Source: Clostridium tepidum
GTDB lineage: Bacteria > Bacillota > Clostridia > Clostridiales > Clostridiaceae
Reading direction: 5' to 3'
Assembly: GCF_002008345.1 (NCBI RefSeq)
Contig: NZ_MRAE01000004.1
Span: forward strand, 62,001 to 126,000
Length of the DNA: 64,000 bases
Below the pieces are notes generated by a model, which had not been told where the DNA came from, did not search any database, and saw only the letters and a program-made list of their open reading frames with translations. Of this stretch, positions 25,866 to 35,187 are shown piece by piece; the first letter of the stretch is position 1; the number at the start of each line of letters is the position of its first letter. The translations under genes and the position numbers were made by a program.

Positions 25866-26990
25866 TTGAGTTATAGAAATATTACAAAAAAAATAATAAT
25901 ATTTTTAATTTTCATTACTACCATTTCATTATTTGGATGTAAAAAGAATAATGAAGGTGCCAAAGCAAACAATGATTTTGACATAAAAATAGCAACAAAT
26001 TTATTGAATTCTTATATGGACTACTTAATAGAAGAAAATATGGAAGGGGCTCAAAAGCTATATTCTAAAAAATTAAAAAAAGATAAAATTAAAAAAGAAA
26101 ATAAGGATGTAAAGATAAAGGGATATACTATAGCAGAAGTAAATGAAATTGGAAACTCAGCATTATTTATAACAAAAGTAGTAAGTGTAAATATTAAAGA
26201 ACCATATACGTCAGTAGAAGAATACAAAATAAAAATAATAAAAGAAGAAAATGAGTATAAAATAGACGAAATAAATATAGGAATGGACAAAGAAGCATTT
26301 ACAAAAAATAATAGAATAAGATATAGAAACAAAAATAATGTAAAAACAGAACTAATAATAAAGCCCTCAATCATACCAGATTATGTATATGCAAAGGATG
26401 ATACGGCTAATATAGAAAAACTAGTTGTACCTAAAAAAAATATTGGACCTATGAGTCTTTCTTATAGTGAAAATTTTATAGCTATATCAACTTATGATAA
26501 CGATTCTTATATTGGAATAGTAACTATAGATGAATCAAAAGCTGTTCAAGGAGGGCAAGATCAAGGAAATGGAGAAGAAGGAGAACAAGGAGGGCAAAGT
26601 GCAGGTGAAACAGAACAACCAGGCTTAGATATGATGGAAGAAATTGGAGAAAAGCCTATAGGAAAAGAAATATCATCATTAGATTTATTAAAGGGAAGCA
26701 AAATTGATTTCATGGTATTTTCTCCAGATGAAAAATTTATAGCGGTTCAATATGAAACAAGTGATAAAACCAAGAATGTAAGAATATATCAATCAGATAG
26801 TGCAGATATAATACCTTTTAAGATGGAGAATAAATTTCCTTTAAACAAAGTTAATATAACATTATCTTCTTTTACACCAGATTCTGTAATATTTAATGTA
26901 TCTAGCAAAGAAAATAATGATAAAAGTTTAGCTGAATTCATAGGTAAGTGGCAATTAGATTTAAAGGAATTTAAAGTTAAAAAAATGTAG
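25866..26990 (+). CDS. Lipoprotein with Gly/Gln/Glu-rich linker, function unknown
   Basis: A 374-residue exported lipoprotein. The signal peptide ends in the lipobox LFGC (Cys25). The mature N-terminal part (about 35-160) is a lysine-rich alpha/beta domain resembling an NTF2-like or DUF4878-type fold in pattern only. A low-complexity segment of Gly, Gln and Glu lies near residues 222-250. The C-terminal part repeats beta-propeller-like phrases such as FMVFSPDEKFIAVQYE, as in TolB-like blades. The start is TTG after GGAGGG. I do not recognise the family. Confidence 0.7.
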   Translation: MSYRNITKKIIIFLIFITTISLFGCKKNNEGAKANNDFDIKIATNLLNSYMDYLIEENMEGAQKLYSKKLKKDKIKKENKDVKIKGYTIAEVNEIGNSALFITKVVSVNIKEPYTSVEEYKIKIIKEENEYKIDEINIGMDKEAFTKNNRIRYRNKNNVKTELIIKPSIIPDYVYAKDDTANIEKLVVPKKNIGPMSLSYSENFIAISTYDNDSYIGIVTIDESKAVQGGQDQGNGEEGEQGGQSAGETEQPGLDMMEEIGEKPIGKEISSLDLLKGSKIDFMVFSPDEKFIAVQYETSDKTKNVRIYQSDSADIIPFKMENKFPLNKVNITLSSFTPDSVIFNVSSKENNDKSLAEFIGKWQLDLKEFKVKKM

Positions 26991-27003
26991 TTATTTTGAA
27001 AAA

Positions 27004-27043
27004 AGAGTATCTGTGACATATAATATTCACAGATACTTTTTTT
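27004..27043 (+). terminator. Terminator abutting the ytqA ribosome-binding site
   Basis: Stem AGTATCTGTGA / TCACAGATACT followed by eight T, after which GGAGG of the next gene begins at once. No promoter is visible between hairpin and ytqA. Confidence 0.8.
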
Positions 27044-27056
27044 GGAGGAATTTATT

Positions 27057-27989
27057 ATGGAAAGAAAATGGTATGATAAGCCATATCATAGTTTAAATTA
27101 TTTTTTAAGAAATAAATTTGGCTGCAAAGTTTTTAAAATATCACTGGATGCAGGTTTTTCTTGTCCTAATAGGGATGGGAAAATAAGTAAAGGGGGGTGT
27201 ATATATTGCAGTGAAAGAGGTTCTGGAGACTTTGCAGGTAATAGGAGTTTTAGTATACATAAACAGTTTGAAGATATAAAAAAGATAATGAAGGAGAAAT
27301 GGAGAAGTGATAAATATATTGCTTATTTTCAAGCGTATACTAATACCTATGCACCTGTAGAAATATTAAGACAGAAATATGAAGAGGCTATTAATGAGGA
27401 GGGGGTAGTTGCATTAGCTATAGCAACAAGACCAGATTGTCTAGATGAAGATGTCTTAAATCTTATAGAGGAGTTGAGCAAAAAAATATATATATGGGTA
27501 GAATTAGGGCTTCAAACTGTAAATGATGAAACAGCTAAAATAATAAATAGAGGATATAAATTAAATGTATTTGAAAAGGCAGTGAAAGATTTAAGAAGTA
27601 GAAATATTGATATAGTTGTGCATACTATATTTGGATTGCCAGGAGAAACACAAGAGGATATGATAAGAACAGTTAAATATATATCCAAATTAGATATTCA
27701 AGGAATTAAGTTTCATCTACTACATCTTTTAAAAGGAACTCCATTAGTAAAATTATATGAAAATGATGATTTAAAATTTTTAAGTATGGATGAATATGTG
27801 TCGTTAGTATGTGAATCTATAACCTTATTACCACCTGCCATGGTTGTACATAGACTTACAGGGGATGCACCTAGAAATCTTTTAATAGGTCCTATGTGGA
27901 GTCTTAAAAAGTGGGAAGTTTTAAATGCTATAGATAAAAAAATGAAGGAAGATAATTTATATCAAGGTTTAAATTTTAATGGAAAATAA
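27057..27989 (+). CDS. ytqA: Radical SAM protein, YtqA family (TIGR01212)
   Basis: A 310-residue radical SAM protein of the YtqA/YhcC type. Cysteines are arranged as FSCPNRDGKISKGGCIYCSE near residues 33-52, the long-spaced motif peculiar to this family. The C-terminal HxL and KGT segments are conserved too. Substrate not established, though an RNA-modification role has been suggested for relatives. The start is fixed by GGAGG nine bases before the ATG at 27057. An intrinsic terminator lies immediately upstream, so expression probably depends on readthrough from the lipoprotein gene or an unseen promoter. Confidence 0.85.
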   Translation: MERKWYDKPYHSLNYFLRNKFGCKVFKISLDAGFSCPNRDGKISKGGCIYCSERGSGDFAGNRSFSIHKQFEDIKKIMKEKWRSDKYIAYFQAYTNTYAPVEILRQKYEEAINEEGVVALAIATRPDCLDEDVLNLIEELSKKIYIWVELGLQTVNDETAKIINRGYKLNVFEKAVKDLRSRNIDIVVHTIFGLPGETQEDMIRTVKYISKLDIQGIKFHLLHLLKGTPLVKLYENDDLKFLSMDEYVSLVCESITLLPPAMVVHRLTGDAPRNLLIGPMWSLKKWEVLNAIDKKMKEDNLYQGLNFNGK

Positions 27990-28031
27990 AGTTGATAAGC
28001 AGTGAAATAAAATATATGATTTGGTGTGAGT

Positions 28032-28058
28032 GTCTTACTTTTATGTAAGTAGAAATTT
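28032..28058 (+). terminator. Weak hairpin after ytqA
   Basis: CTTAC / GTAAG stem around TTTTAT, then TAGAAATTTTAT. Possible weak terminator. Confidence 0.35.
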
Positions 28059-28140
28059 TATATATAAATACACTAGTGTTCAATGATTAAAAAATATTTT
28101 ATATTGACATTTGAAAAATATATCAAATAGGGGGTATTTT

Positions 28141-28860
28141 ATGAATATTGATATAGTAATTTCAGCTGATCATGTAGATGAGAAGAGATTGGTTAATAAA
28201 ACTGTAGTGGTTATAGATATATTAAGAGCTACATCTGTGATTATTACAGCTATAAATAATAAATGTAAGAGAGTAATACCTGTTTTAACTATAGAAGAAG
28301 CTAAAGATATTGCTAAAAACAGCAAAGAAGAAGTGATTTTAGGGGGCGAAAGAAATGCATTAAAGATAGATGGATTTAATTTTTCTAATTCCCCTTTGGA
28401 GTATACAAAACAATTTGTGGAGAATAAAACTATTATACTAAGTACCACTAATGGAACTAGAGCTATTAATAATAGTTTTAATGCAAAAACTATATTGATC
28501 TCCGCGTTAATAAATTCTAAAGCTACCGCTAAAGCAATAGATAAGCTAGATGAAGATTTAATTATAATTAATTCTGGAACTAATGGCCAATTTTCCATGG
28601 ATGATTTTATATGTGGTGGTTATTTAATAGACTGCTTATTAAAAATAAGAAAAGACCTAAAATTATCAGATATAGCTAAAACAGCTCATTATGTCTATGA
28701 AAACAATAGAGATATAAAAAGTTTTGTGCAAAAAGCAAAACATTATAAAAGATTAAAGTCTTTAGATCTAGAAAAAGATTTAGAATATTGTTTTCAGAAA
28801 GATATAATAAACGTTGTTCCCCAATATAAAGATGGATATATAACAAAGTTAAATATTTAA
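28141..28860 (+). CDS. comB: 2-phosphosulfolactate phosphatase family protein (ComB)
   Basis: A 239-residue member of the ComB family, whose methanogen members remove phosphate from 2-phosphosulfolactate in coenzyme M synthesis. Family segments are [13 protein letters not shown] (20-32), [13 protein letters not shown] (about 67-79), LSTTNGTRA (about 99-107) and the GGYL motif near 158-161. Clostridia do not make coenzyme M, so another sulfonate or phosphate substrate is likely. No ComA or ComC partner lies near. GGGGG precedes the ATG at 28141. Confidence 0.82.
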   Translation: MNIDIVISADHVDEKRLVNKTVVVIDILRATSVIITAINNKCKRVIPVLTIEEAKDIAKNSKEEVILGGERNALKIDGFNFSNSPLEYTKQFVENKTIILSTTNGTRAINNSFNAKTILISALINSKATAKAIDKLDEDLIIINSGTNGQFSMDDFICGGYLIDCLLKIRKDLKLSDIAKTAHYVYENNRDIKSFVQKAKHYKRLKSLDLEKDLEYCFQKDIINVVPQYKDGYITKLNI

Positions 28861-28874
28861 TTATTATTAATTAA

Positions 28875-28922
28875 TCTCCTAGACTTCATACAACTATGTA
28901 ATGAAATCTAGGAGAATTTTTA
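28875..28922 (+). terminator. Terminator after comB
   Basis: Stem TCTCCTAGA-TTCAT / ATGAAATCTAGGAGA with tail ATTTTTAT. It is flanked by the convergent SH3-like gene and probably serves both. Confidence 0.75.
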
Positions 28923-29318
28923 TAAATTTAGATTTATAGAATCTTTTTTTACCCAGCCTTTTGTATTTATAATACCTTTAGAAAAACAAGAAACTTCATA
29001 CCAAATTTCACCACGATTTTCTGCAGCACAATGTATAGTTACAGAATCATCTTTATGAAGTTTGTAAATATAAGGTGAATTATTATCAGGATATAAGTAT
29101 ATATAAGAATTTTTAATTATTGTTCCATCTTGTACACTACATGTAATAAATTTTATATCAATGTTTTTAAAGTCACTTCTATTTTCACTTTTAAGTTTGT
29201 CTATTTGTTTTTTAAATAAAATTATTTGTTTTTGCTGAAGATTAATTTTATTAGAAAAGGTATATATAAAATATGAACAAGCACCTAATATTATTATAAA
29301 TAATAAAAAAACTATCAA
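28920..29318 (-). CDS. Membrane-anchored SH3-like domain protein
   Basis: A 132-residue protein: one N-terminal membrane segment (1-20), a short coiled-coil-like stretch (about 25-45, LQQKQIILFKKQIDKLK), then a beta-rich domain ending WVKKDSINLNL that resembles bacterial SH3 (SH3_3) folds, which often bind cell wall. It should lie outside the membrane. No neighbours suggest a role. Confidence 0.6.
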   Translation of the reverse strand: MIVFLLFIIILGACSYFIYTFSNKINLQQKQIILFKKQIDKLKSENRSDFKNIDIKFITCSVQDGTIIKNSYIYLYPDNNSPYIYKLHKDDSVTIHCAAENRGEIWYEVSCFSKGIINTKGWVKKDSINLNL

Positions 29319-29448
29319 AATTATCCTCCTATTAATTTGTATATTATAGTATATTCAATATACTATAAAGATTGTTAAGAGATTTTTGTATAATTTTAAT
29401 AGTATTTAAATATCTTAATCATAGGTTATAGTTATTAATATAGTAAAT

Positions 29449-30093
29449 TTATAGTGTTAATTCTTTATAGTCGTAAATATAATAATCTGCTATTTTTTTT
29501 ATAGCATCTTCCTTATCTTTAGAGCAAGTATCATAAACCCCAATAGTTTTCATATTAGCTGCTTTAGCACTTTTTATGGCAGGAAGTATATCTTCAAAAA
29601 CAACACATTTTTCAGGAGATAAATTTAGTTTTTTTGCACACAAAAGATATATATCAGGAAAAGATTTATTCCTATTAACTTCGCTAATAGTAGTTATTGA
29701 ATCAAAAAAATGTAGTATTTCATTATTTTTTAATACTAATTTAGTCAATTCAGCAGTATTGCTTGTAGCAATAGCTAATTTTATTCCTTTATTTTTTAGT
29801 TTTATAAGAAAATCCTTTGCATTATTTTTTAATTTTATGTTAAGTGAGTATTCCTTAATTACCATACTATTCCATTCGTTTAAAATTTCTTTTGGAGATT
29901 CTTTTAAATTAAAATTTTTCTTAAAAAAATTAGCACCTTCTTCAAAGGTTAGAGATTGTATTTTATCTTTTAAATCACAAGGAACTTTTAGATTTCTTTT
30001 ATTTAAAAATTCATAGTCTATTTTTTCCCATATTCCCATAGAATCTATTAATGTTCCATCTAAATCAAAAATTGCTCCTTCTATATTTTTCAT
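29449..30093 (-). CDS. HAD-superfamily phosphatase, beta-phosphoglucomutase-like
   Basis: A 214-residue HAD hydrolase. Motif I is FDLDGTLIDSMG (residues 7-18 region), motif II IATSNTAEL near 107, and motif III/IV KCVVFEDILPAIKSAKAANM near 165-185. The cap is of the small helical type (subfamily IA), like beta-phosphoglucomutase and phosphoglycolate phosphatase, so the substrate is a small phosphorylated metabolite. An upstream in-frame ATG at 30114 exists, but GGAGTG supports the start at 30093. Confidence 0.85.
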   Translation of the reverse strand: MKNIEGAIFDLDGTLIDSMGIWEKIDYEFLNKRNLKVPCDLKDKIQSLTFEEGANFFKKNFNLKESPKEILNEWNSMVIKEYSLNIKLKNNAKDFLIKLKNKGIKLAIATSNTAELTKLVLKNNEILHFFDSITTISEVNRNKSFPDIYLLCAKKLNLSPEKCVVFEDILPAIKSAKAANMKTIGVYDTCSKDKEDAIKKIADYYIYDYKELTL

Positions 30094-30282
30094 AAAAATC
30101 ACTCCATAATTCATGATAATAAGATTATAACAAGATATATTTAATAAATAAAATAACCTTGAAAAACAGAAAATAAATTTTTAAAATAATTAAATTTTAT
30201 ATTATGATTATCTAATATAATATTATTATCTTCTTATAAATAAGAGTAAAGAGTGAATGTATTCTTAAATAACTACTTTAAA

Positions 30283-31632
30283 TTAAAAACCTCTTTCAAA
30301 TATAGCTATTTTATCTTTATCTTTAAAATCTTCTATAGAATTTATATTAAGTTTTTTTAAAATATTATTCATACAAGAGCTTTTTATTGGGGTTTTTATA
30401 GAGGAGTTGTTTGCAAATTCATCAACAGCTTCTTTCCCTAGTTCTTTAGATATTATTGCTTTGGGACCACCAACACATCCACCTATGCATCCCATTCCTT
30501 CAATAAAATTTGCCTCTAGTTCACATTTTTGTGCTGCTGAAAGTAATTTTTTACATTCTATCACACCATTACCTTGTATAGTTTTTAAAAACTTTTCTTT
30601 TTCAGGAAAGAGTTTTTTTATTACATCTTCAACAGCTATGGAAACGCCACCAGTCCTTGCATATAATCTTCCACCTCGTGAAGTATATTCAGATGAAAAA
30701 TCTTCTGGCATTTTTGAGATATTTATATTAAAAGAATCAAATATATTTTTAAGTTCTGAAAAAGTAAGTACAAAGTCTATATTACCCTGTAAATCTTTTT
30801 CTTTAGCTTCTGCCTTTTTAGCTATGCAAGGACCTATAAATACAACCTTACAATTTGGATTAAGAATTTTTAAAACTCTACCAGCTGCAATCATAGGAGA
30901 AATAGAAGGAGATACATATTTCACAAGGTTTTTATAAACTCTTTTTATCATAGCTACCCACATAGGACAACAGCAGGAGGTTATCATTAAATCATCTTTA
31001 TTTTTAACAAGATGGTCAAACTCTATAGCCTCTTTTAGTGTGAGCATATCTGCAAAAAATGCTACTTCTATCATATCAGAAAAACCTATTTTTTTAAGAG
31101 CACTTCTTATTTGATTTATAGATATGTTCTTACCAAATTGACCAGTTATGGCAGGTGCAACAGCAGCGATTACAGGTACATCACTTTTTAAGATATCTAT
31201 TAAAGGTATAAATTCTACTTTGTCTAATATACTTCCAGTAGGACAGGCTTCTACGCAGAAACCACAATCTGTACATTTTTCAGTATCTATGTAAGTAGAA
31301 TTGTTTTTTTTATTTATTAATATAGCATCAAATGGGCAAGAATTTTGGCAAAGAGTTTTTTCATTATTTTTTTTACAATCCATGGAGCAATTTTTAATTT
31401 TATTTACTATTTTATGTTGAGAAGAATAAGAAGCTATTGCTTTAGTTAAATTTTTTATAAAATTATTAGAATCGTAAATTATTTCTACACCACATAAAGA
31501 AGAAATTGTTTTACATAAATTTTTCTTGTTGTAATCATATTTTGAAATAATATTTTCTATATCAGATTCTAATGTTCCATTAACATAAGAATTTACTATA
31601 GTTTTAAATAATTCACTATGTTCCTTTTTCAT
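30283..31632 (-). CDS. Short [FeFe]-hydrogenase-like protein with two ferredoxin clusters
   Basis: A 449-residue relative of [FeFe]-hydrogenase. After a helical N-terminus of about 90 residues come two 4Fe-4S motifs (CQNSCPFDA, and CTDCGFCVEACP near 134-145). The H-cluster domain follows with its three motifs: TSCCCPMWV, FIGPCIAKKAEA, and EGMGCIGGCVGGP, so all four cluster cysteines are present. Motif L1 has Cys for the usual Ser and Met for Gly. Standard group A enzymes are longer and end differently, so this is probably a group B, C or D type with sensory or electron-bifurcation-related role. It needs HydEFG, encoded 20 kb away. Confidence 0.85.
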   Translation of the reverse strand: MKKEHSELFKTIVNSYVNGTLESDIENIISKYDYNKKNLCKTISSLCGVEIIYDSNNFIKNLTKAIASYSSQHKIVNKIKNCSMDCKKNNEKTLCQNSCPFDAILINKKNNSTYIDTEKCTDCGFCVEACPTGSILDKVEFIPLIDILKSDVPVIAAVAPAITGQFGKNISINQIRSALKKIGFSDMIEVAFFADMLTLKEAIEFDHLVKNKDDLMITSCCCPMWVAMIKRVYKNLVKYVSPSISPMIAAGRVLKILNPNCKVVFIGPCIAKKAEAKEKDLQGNIDFVLTFSELKNIFDSFNINISKMPEDFSSEYTSRGGRLYARTGGVSIAVEDVIKKLFPEKEKFLKTIQGNGVIECKKLLSAAQKCELEANFIEGMGCIGGCVGGPKAIISKELGKEAVDEFANNSSIKTPIKSSCMNNILKKLNINSIEDFKDKDKIAIFERGF

Positions 31633-31689
31633 ATAATCACGCTCCTAAGATATACTTTTATTTCTTTAGGATATCCTTATTTATAAAAA

Positions 31690-31722
31690 AATATAAAAAA
31701 AGAGCTACTTTAAAGTAGCTCT
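31690..31722 (-). terminator. Terminator of the tRNA-Pro gene
   Basis: Perfect stem AGAGCTACTTT / AAAGTAGCTCT, then seven T on the minus strand, directly after the tRNA 3' end. Confidence 0.85.
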
Positions 31723-31798
31723 TGGTCGGGGTGACAGGGCTCGAACCTGCGACCTCATGGTCCCAAACCACGCGCGCTCCCATCTGCGCCACACCCCG
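31723..31798 (-). tRNA. tRNA-Pro (anticodon TGG)
   Basis: Seventy-six bases including encoded CCA. Acceptor stem CGGGGTG / CACCCCG, anticodon loop TTTGGGA giving TGG, and T-arm GGTTCGAGCC are all intact. Confidence 0.95.
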
Positions 31799-31818
31799 GC
31801 AAATTTTCTAACAAATAA

Positions 31819-31847
31819 ATTATATAATATAAGTGGAAATAAATCAA
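31819..31847 (-). promoter_or_regulatory. Promoter of tRNA-Pro
   Basis: Minus strand: TTGATT (31842-31847), 17-base spacer, TATAAT (31819-31824), about 20 bases before the tRNA. Confidence 0.65.
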
Positions 31848-31867
31848 GGGAGTACACGTGTAATATT

Positions 31868-32176
31868 TTAATAATTATTTTCTTCTACACCTTTAGTTGG
31901 TACAGTTGAAATTAAAAATCCTATTAAAATTGAAACTAGCGCAGGAGCTATTATATTTAAATATATTACAAAACGTGTTTTATAAACTATTAATGCGGTT
32001 ATTCCTGTTATTGCTACAGTGAAAATAAAAGTATATATTATAAATTTAGCAAAAGAACTGAAAATTTTTTCATATATTTTGTGACGAGTAGGACCACTTA
32101 CTATACTTCTAAATATAAAGTATGATATCAATATTAATACTAAATTTACTATAGAAGATATTAAAAAATTTCTCAT
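31868..32176 (-). CDS. Small membrane protein, function unknown
   Basis: A 102-residue protein with three hydrophobic segments (about 4-25, 43-65 and 70-93) and short charged ends, so an integral membrane protein. No motif is recognised. It follows murC by 65 bases on the same strand and may be co-transcribed with it. GGGGAGG precedes the ATG. Confidence 0.6.
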   Translation of the reverse strand: MRNFLISSIVNLVLILISYFIFRSIVSGPTRHKIYEKIFSSFAKFIIYTFIFTVAITGITALIVYKTRFVIYLNIIAPALVSILIGFLISTVPTKGVEENNY

Positions 32177-32241
32177 AAAAACACCTCCCCAATGGATTTT
32201 AAAAATAGTATTTCCAAAAGGAAGGTATTTTAAGCATAATT

Positions 32242-33618
32242 TTATAAATTAATATACATTTCGCCTACTTTATATATATCGCCAGCTCCAACAGTTAATA
32301 TTAAATCACCTGGTTTAGCGTTTTCTACAAGATAATTTTTTATATCATCAAAAGTGTGAAAGTTAGTGCATTTTAATCCTTGTTCCCTTAGTTTATCACC
32401 TAACATATTTGAAGTTATAACGCCAGTATCTTTTTCTCTAGCAGCATATATATCAGCTAAAATTATTTCATCTGCATTATTAAAACATTTGGCAAAATCG
32501 TCAAATAAAGTTAATGTTCTAGAATAAGTATGTGGTTGGAAAACACAAAACATTTTTTTGTGAGGATATTTTTGGGCTGCAGCTAATGTAGCAGATATTT
32601 CTGTAGGGTGATGGGCATAATCATCTATTACAGTAATATTATTTTTACAGCCTTTTAGTTCAAATCTTCTATGAGTTCCCAAAAAGCTTTCAATACCTTC
32701 AACTATATCTTCATTTTTTATATTTGAAACTAAGGCAACACATATGCTAGCTAAAGAGTTTAGTATATTATGTTTTCCAGGAACATTTAATTTTACTGAA
32801 AATAATTTTTTGTTATCTTTAACTACATCAAAACTGCTACAAGCCTTTTCATCATATTTTATATTGGAAGCTTGTATATCTCCCGAATTTATACCATAAG
32901 TTACAACGTTACAATTGGCTTCTTTTAAAATACTTTGTATGTTTTCATCTTCTCCATAAGCTACAAGATAGCCATCTTTAGGAATCAATTTAATAAACTT
33001 TGAAAAAGCATTTTTAATATCTTCCAAATCTTTATAGTAATCTAAATGATCTGCATCTATATTTAAGATTACTCCGATATATGGAAAAAATTTAAGAAAT
33101 GAAGATTTATATTCACAAGCTTCTGTTAAAAAGAAGTCACTTTTACCTACTCTTACATTACCATCTATTATGTCTAGATTACCACCTACTAAGATAGTAG
33201 GATCTACATTAGCTTTTAATGCTACATGAGATAACATAGAAGTTGTAGTTGTTTTCCCATGAGTTCCGGAGATTGCAATATTATATTTATAGGCCTTCAT
33301 TAAGTCACCTAAAAAATCAGCTCTATCTACTAACTTAATGTTTTTTTCTTTAGCTTTTATTATTTCAGGATTATCCTCAGAAATAGCAGCTGTATATACT
33401 ATTAAATCAGCATCTTTTATATTTTCTTTGTTATGGCCAATATATATTTTGGCACCTTTTTTTTCTAATTTTTCTGTTATAGGTGATGAATTCATATCTG
33501 AACCAGATATAGTAAAATTATGAGATAATAGTATTTCTGCTAAGCCACTCATACTTATTCCACCAATACCTATAAAATGTATATGTTTATTTTTATCTTT
33601 TATAAAATCAAATGACAC
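32242..33618 (-). CDS. murC: UDP-N-acetylmuramate--L-alanine ligase
   Basis: MurC adds L-alanine to UDP-MurNAc with ATP, the first peptide step of peptidoglycan. [17 protein letters not shown] is the N-terminal UDP-binding Rossmann start, and [13 protein letters not shown] near residues 116-128 is the ATP-binding loop. The C-terminal [10 protein letters not shown] is the family signature. Length 458 is normal. It is divergent from purR. Confidence 0.96.
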   Translation of the reverse strand: MSFDFIKDKNKHIHFIGIGGISMSGLAEILLSHNFTISGSDMNSSPITEKLEKKGAKIYIGHNKENIKDADLIVYTAAISEDNPEIIKAKEKNIKLVDRADFLGDLMKAYKYNIAISGTHGKTTTTSMLSHVALKANVDPTILVGGNLDIIDGNVRVGKSDFFLTEACEYKSSFLKFFPYIGVILNIDADHLDYYKDLEDIKNAFSKFIKLIPKDGYLVAYGEDENIQSILKEANCNVVTYGINSGDIQASNIKYDEKACSSFDVVKDNKKLFSVKLNVPGKHNILNSLASICVALVSNIKNEDIVEGIESFLGTHRRFELKGCKNNITVIDDYAHHPTEISATLAAAQKYPHKKMFCVFQPHTYSRTLTLFDDFAKCFNNADEIILADIYAAREKDTGVITSNMLGDKLREQGLKCTNFHTFDDIKNYLVENAKPGDLILTVGAGDIYKVGEMYINL

Positions 33619-33822
33619 TTAGATCACTCCTCAAATATTACTTGTATTAGATAATTATATACAAAAACAAAACAAAAAAACACATTAAAGTAGAATGTTT
33701 TTATTTTAAATTTTAATTTAAGTTGTTGATATTGTTACATATTTATCTTAAAATGAGAATAATAAGAATAGTAAATTAAAAATAATTCGTAAAATAACAT
33801 TTTAGATAGGTGATAAGAAAGC

Positions 33823-34638
33823 ATGGATAAGTTTACAAGAAATCAAAGAATAGCTATAATTATGAAAATATTAACGGAAAACCCTAATAAGATTATAAAT
33901 TTAAATAATTTTACAGAAATCTTCAATGCTGCTAAATCTACAATAAGTGAAGATTTATTTGTAGTAAAGGATATATTAAACAGGATGAGTATGGGAAAAG
34001 TAGAAACTATATCAGGGGCAGCTGGAGGAGTAAAATTTGTAAATGGTGTATCAGAGAAAAAAAGCAAAGAGTTCGCTGAGAAACTATGTATAAATTTGAG
34101 TAAAAAGGATAGAATAATACCAGGCAACTTTCTATATGTTACAGATATAATGTGTAATCCTGAAATAATAAAACAAGCAGCTAAGATACTGTCGTCTTTT
34201 TTTTCAGGGGAACATATAGATTATGTTATTACTGTTGAAACGAAAGGAATACCTTTAGCTTATGAAGTAGCTAATTTATTGGGAGTTCAACTTGTAGTTG
34301 TTCGTCGAGAAAACAAACTTACAGAGGGTTCAACTTTAAGTATAAACTATGTGTCTGGATCTAGTGGAAGGGTACAAAATATGTATGTATCAAAAGATGC
34401 AATAAAAAAGAATAGTAATTGCATTTTTATTGATGATTTTATGAAAGCTGGTGGTACAGCGCTTGGAATAATTAATTTGCTTAAAGAATTTGAAAGTAAA
34501 TTATTGGGAATTGGAGTGTTGATAGATAATAAAGATATAACCAAGAAATTGGTAGATAATTACTTTTCTATAATAGACTTTAATGGATTTGATGATAATG
34601 GTAATATAGTAGTTAAACCTTCTAAATTATTCAGATAA
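33823..34638 (+). CDS. purR: Pur operon repressor PurR
   Basis: A 271-residue regulator of the Gram-positive type: an N-terminal winged helix (1-75) and a C-terminal phosphoribosyltransferase-like domain. The PRPP-binding motif is CIFIDDFMKAGGTALGI near residues 204-220. In Bacillus, PRPP or (p)ppGpp binding here changes DNA binding at purine genes. The enzymes for PRPP synthesis (prs) and salvage (hpt) are downstream in the same window. GATAGGTGAT precedes the ATG. Confidence 0.93.
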   Translation: MDKFTRNQRIAIIMKILTENPNKIINLNNFTEIFNAAKSTISEDLFVVKDILNRMSMGKVETISGAAGGVKFVNGVSEKKSKEFAEKLCINLSKKDRIIPGNFLYVTDIMCNPEIIKQAAKILSSFFSGEHIDYVITVETKGIPLAYEVANLLGVQLVVVRRENKLTEGSTLSINYVSGSSGRVQNMYVSKDAIKKNSNCIFIDDFMKAGGTALGIINLLKEFESKLLGIGVLIDNKDITKKLVDNYFSIIDFNGFDDNGNIVVKPSKLFR

Positions 34639-34678
34639 TGTAATTTTCAAAAAATTTAATATTTTTTTTGAAAATAGA

Positions 34679-34705
34679 GAAGGAAAAACACAAAATTTAG
34701 AGAAT
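34679..34705 (+). promoter_or_regulatory. Sigma-H promoter of spoVG
   Basis: GAAGGAAAA (34679-34687) fully matches the sigma-H -35 pattern RnAGGAwWW, and AGAGAAT (34699-34705) matches the -10 pattern RnnGAAT, with 11 bases between. In Bacillus spoVG is the textbook sigma-H gene. Confidence 0.8.
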
Positions 34706-34723
34706 ATGTATGTATATACATAG

Positions 34724-35029
<306 letters not shown>

Positions 35030-35037
35030 AATATTTA

Positions 35038-35064
35038 AAGGAGCCTATAGGCTCCTTTTTATTT
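35038..35064 (+). terminator. Terminator after spoVG
   Basis: Perfect stem AAGGAGCC / GGCTCCTT with a TATA loop and a T-tract. Confidence 0.88.
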
Positions 35065-35093
35065 TTGAATTATTCTAAAAATATGGTAATAGG

Positions 35094-35122
35094 TTGAAAA
35101 TAATTTTTATATAAAATATAAT
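35094..35122 (+). promoter_or_regulatory. Promoter of glmU-prs
   Basis: TTGAAA (35094-35099), 17-base spacer, TATAAT (35117-35122), 65 bases before glmU. Confidence 0.65.
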
Positions 35123-35187
35123 ATTATAAGATGTTTTATTAAATAAAATAAAAGTATATCATAATTAAACCATAAAGAGGTGCTATA

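Noticed and set aside
28100-28140. TTGACA before comB as a promoter
   Set aside because: The hexamer sits about 40 bases before the start and the sequence 17 bases downstream (ATAGGG) is no -10 and overlaps the ribosome-binding site.
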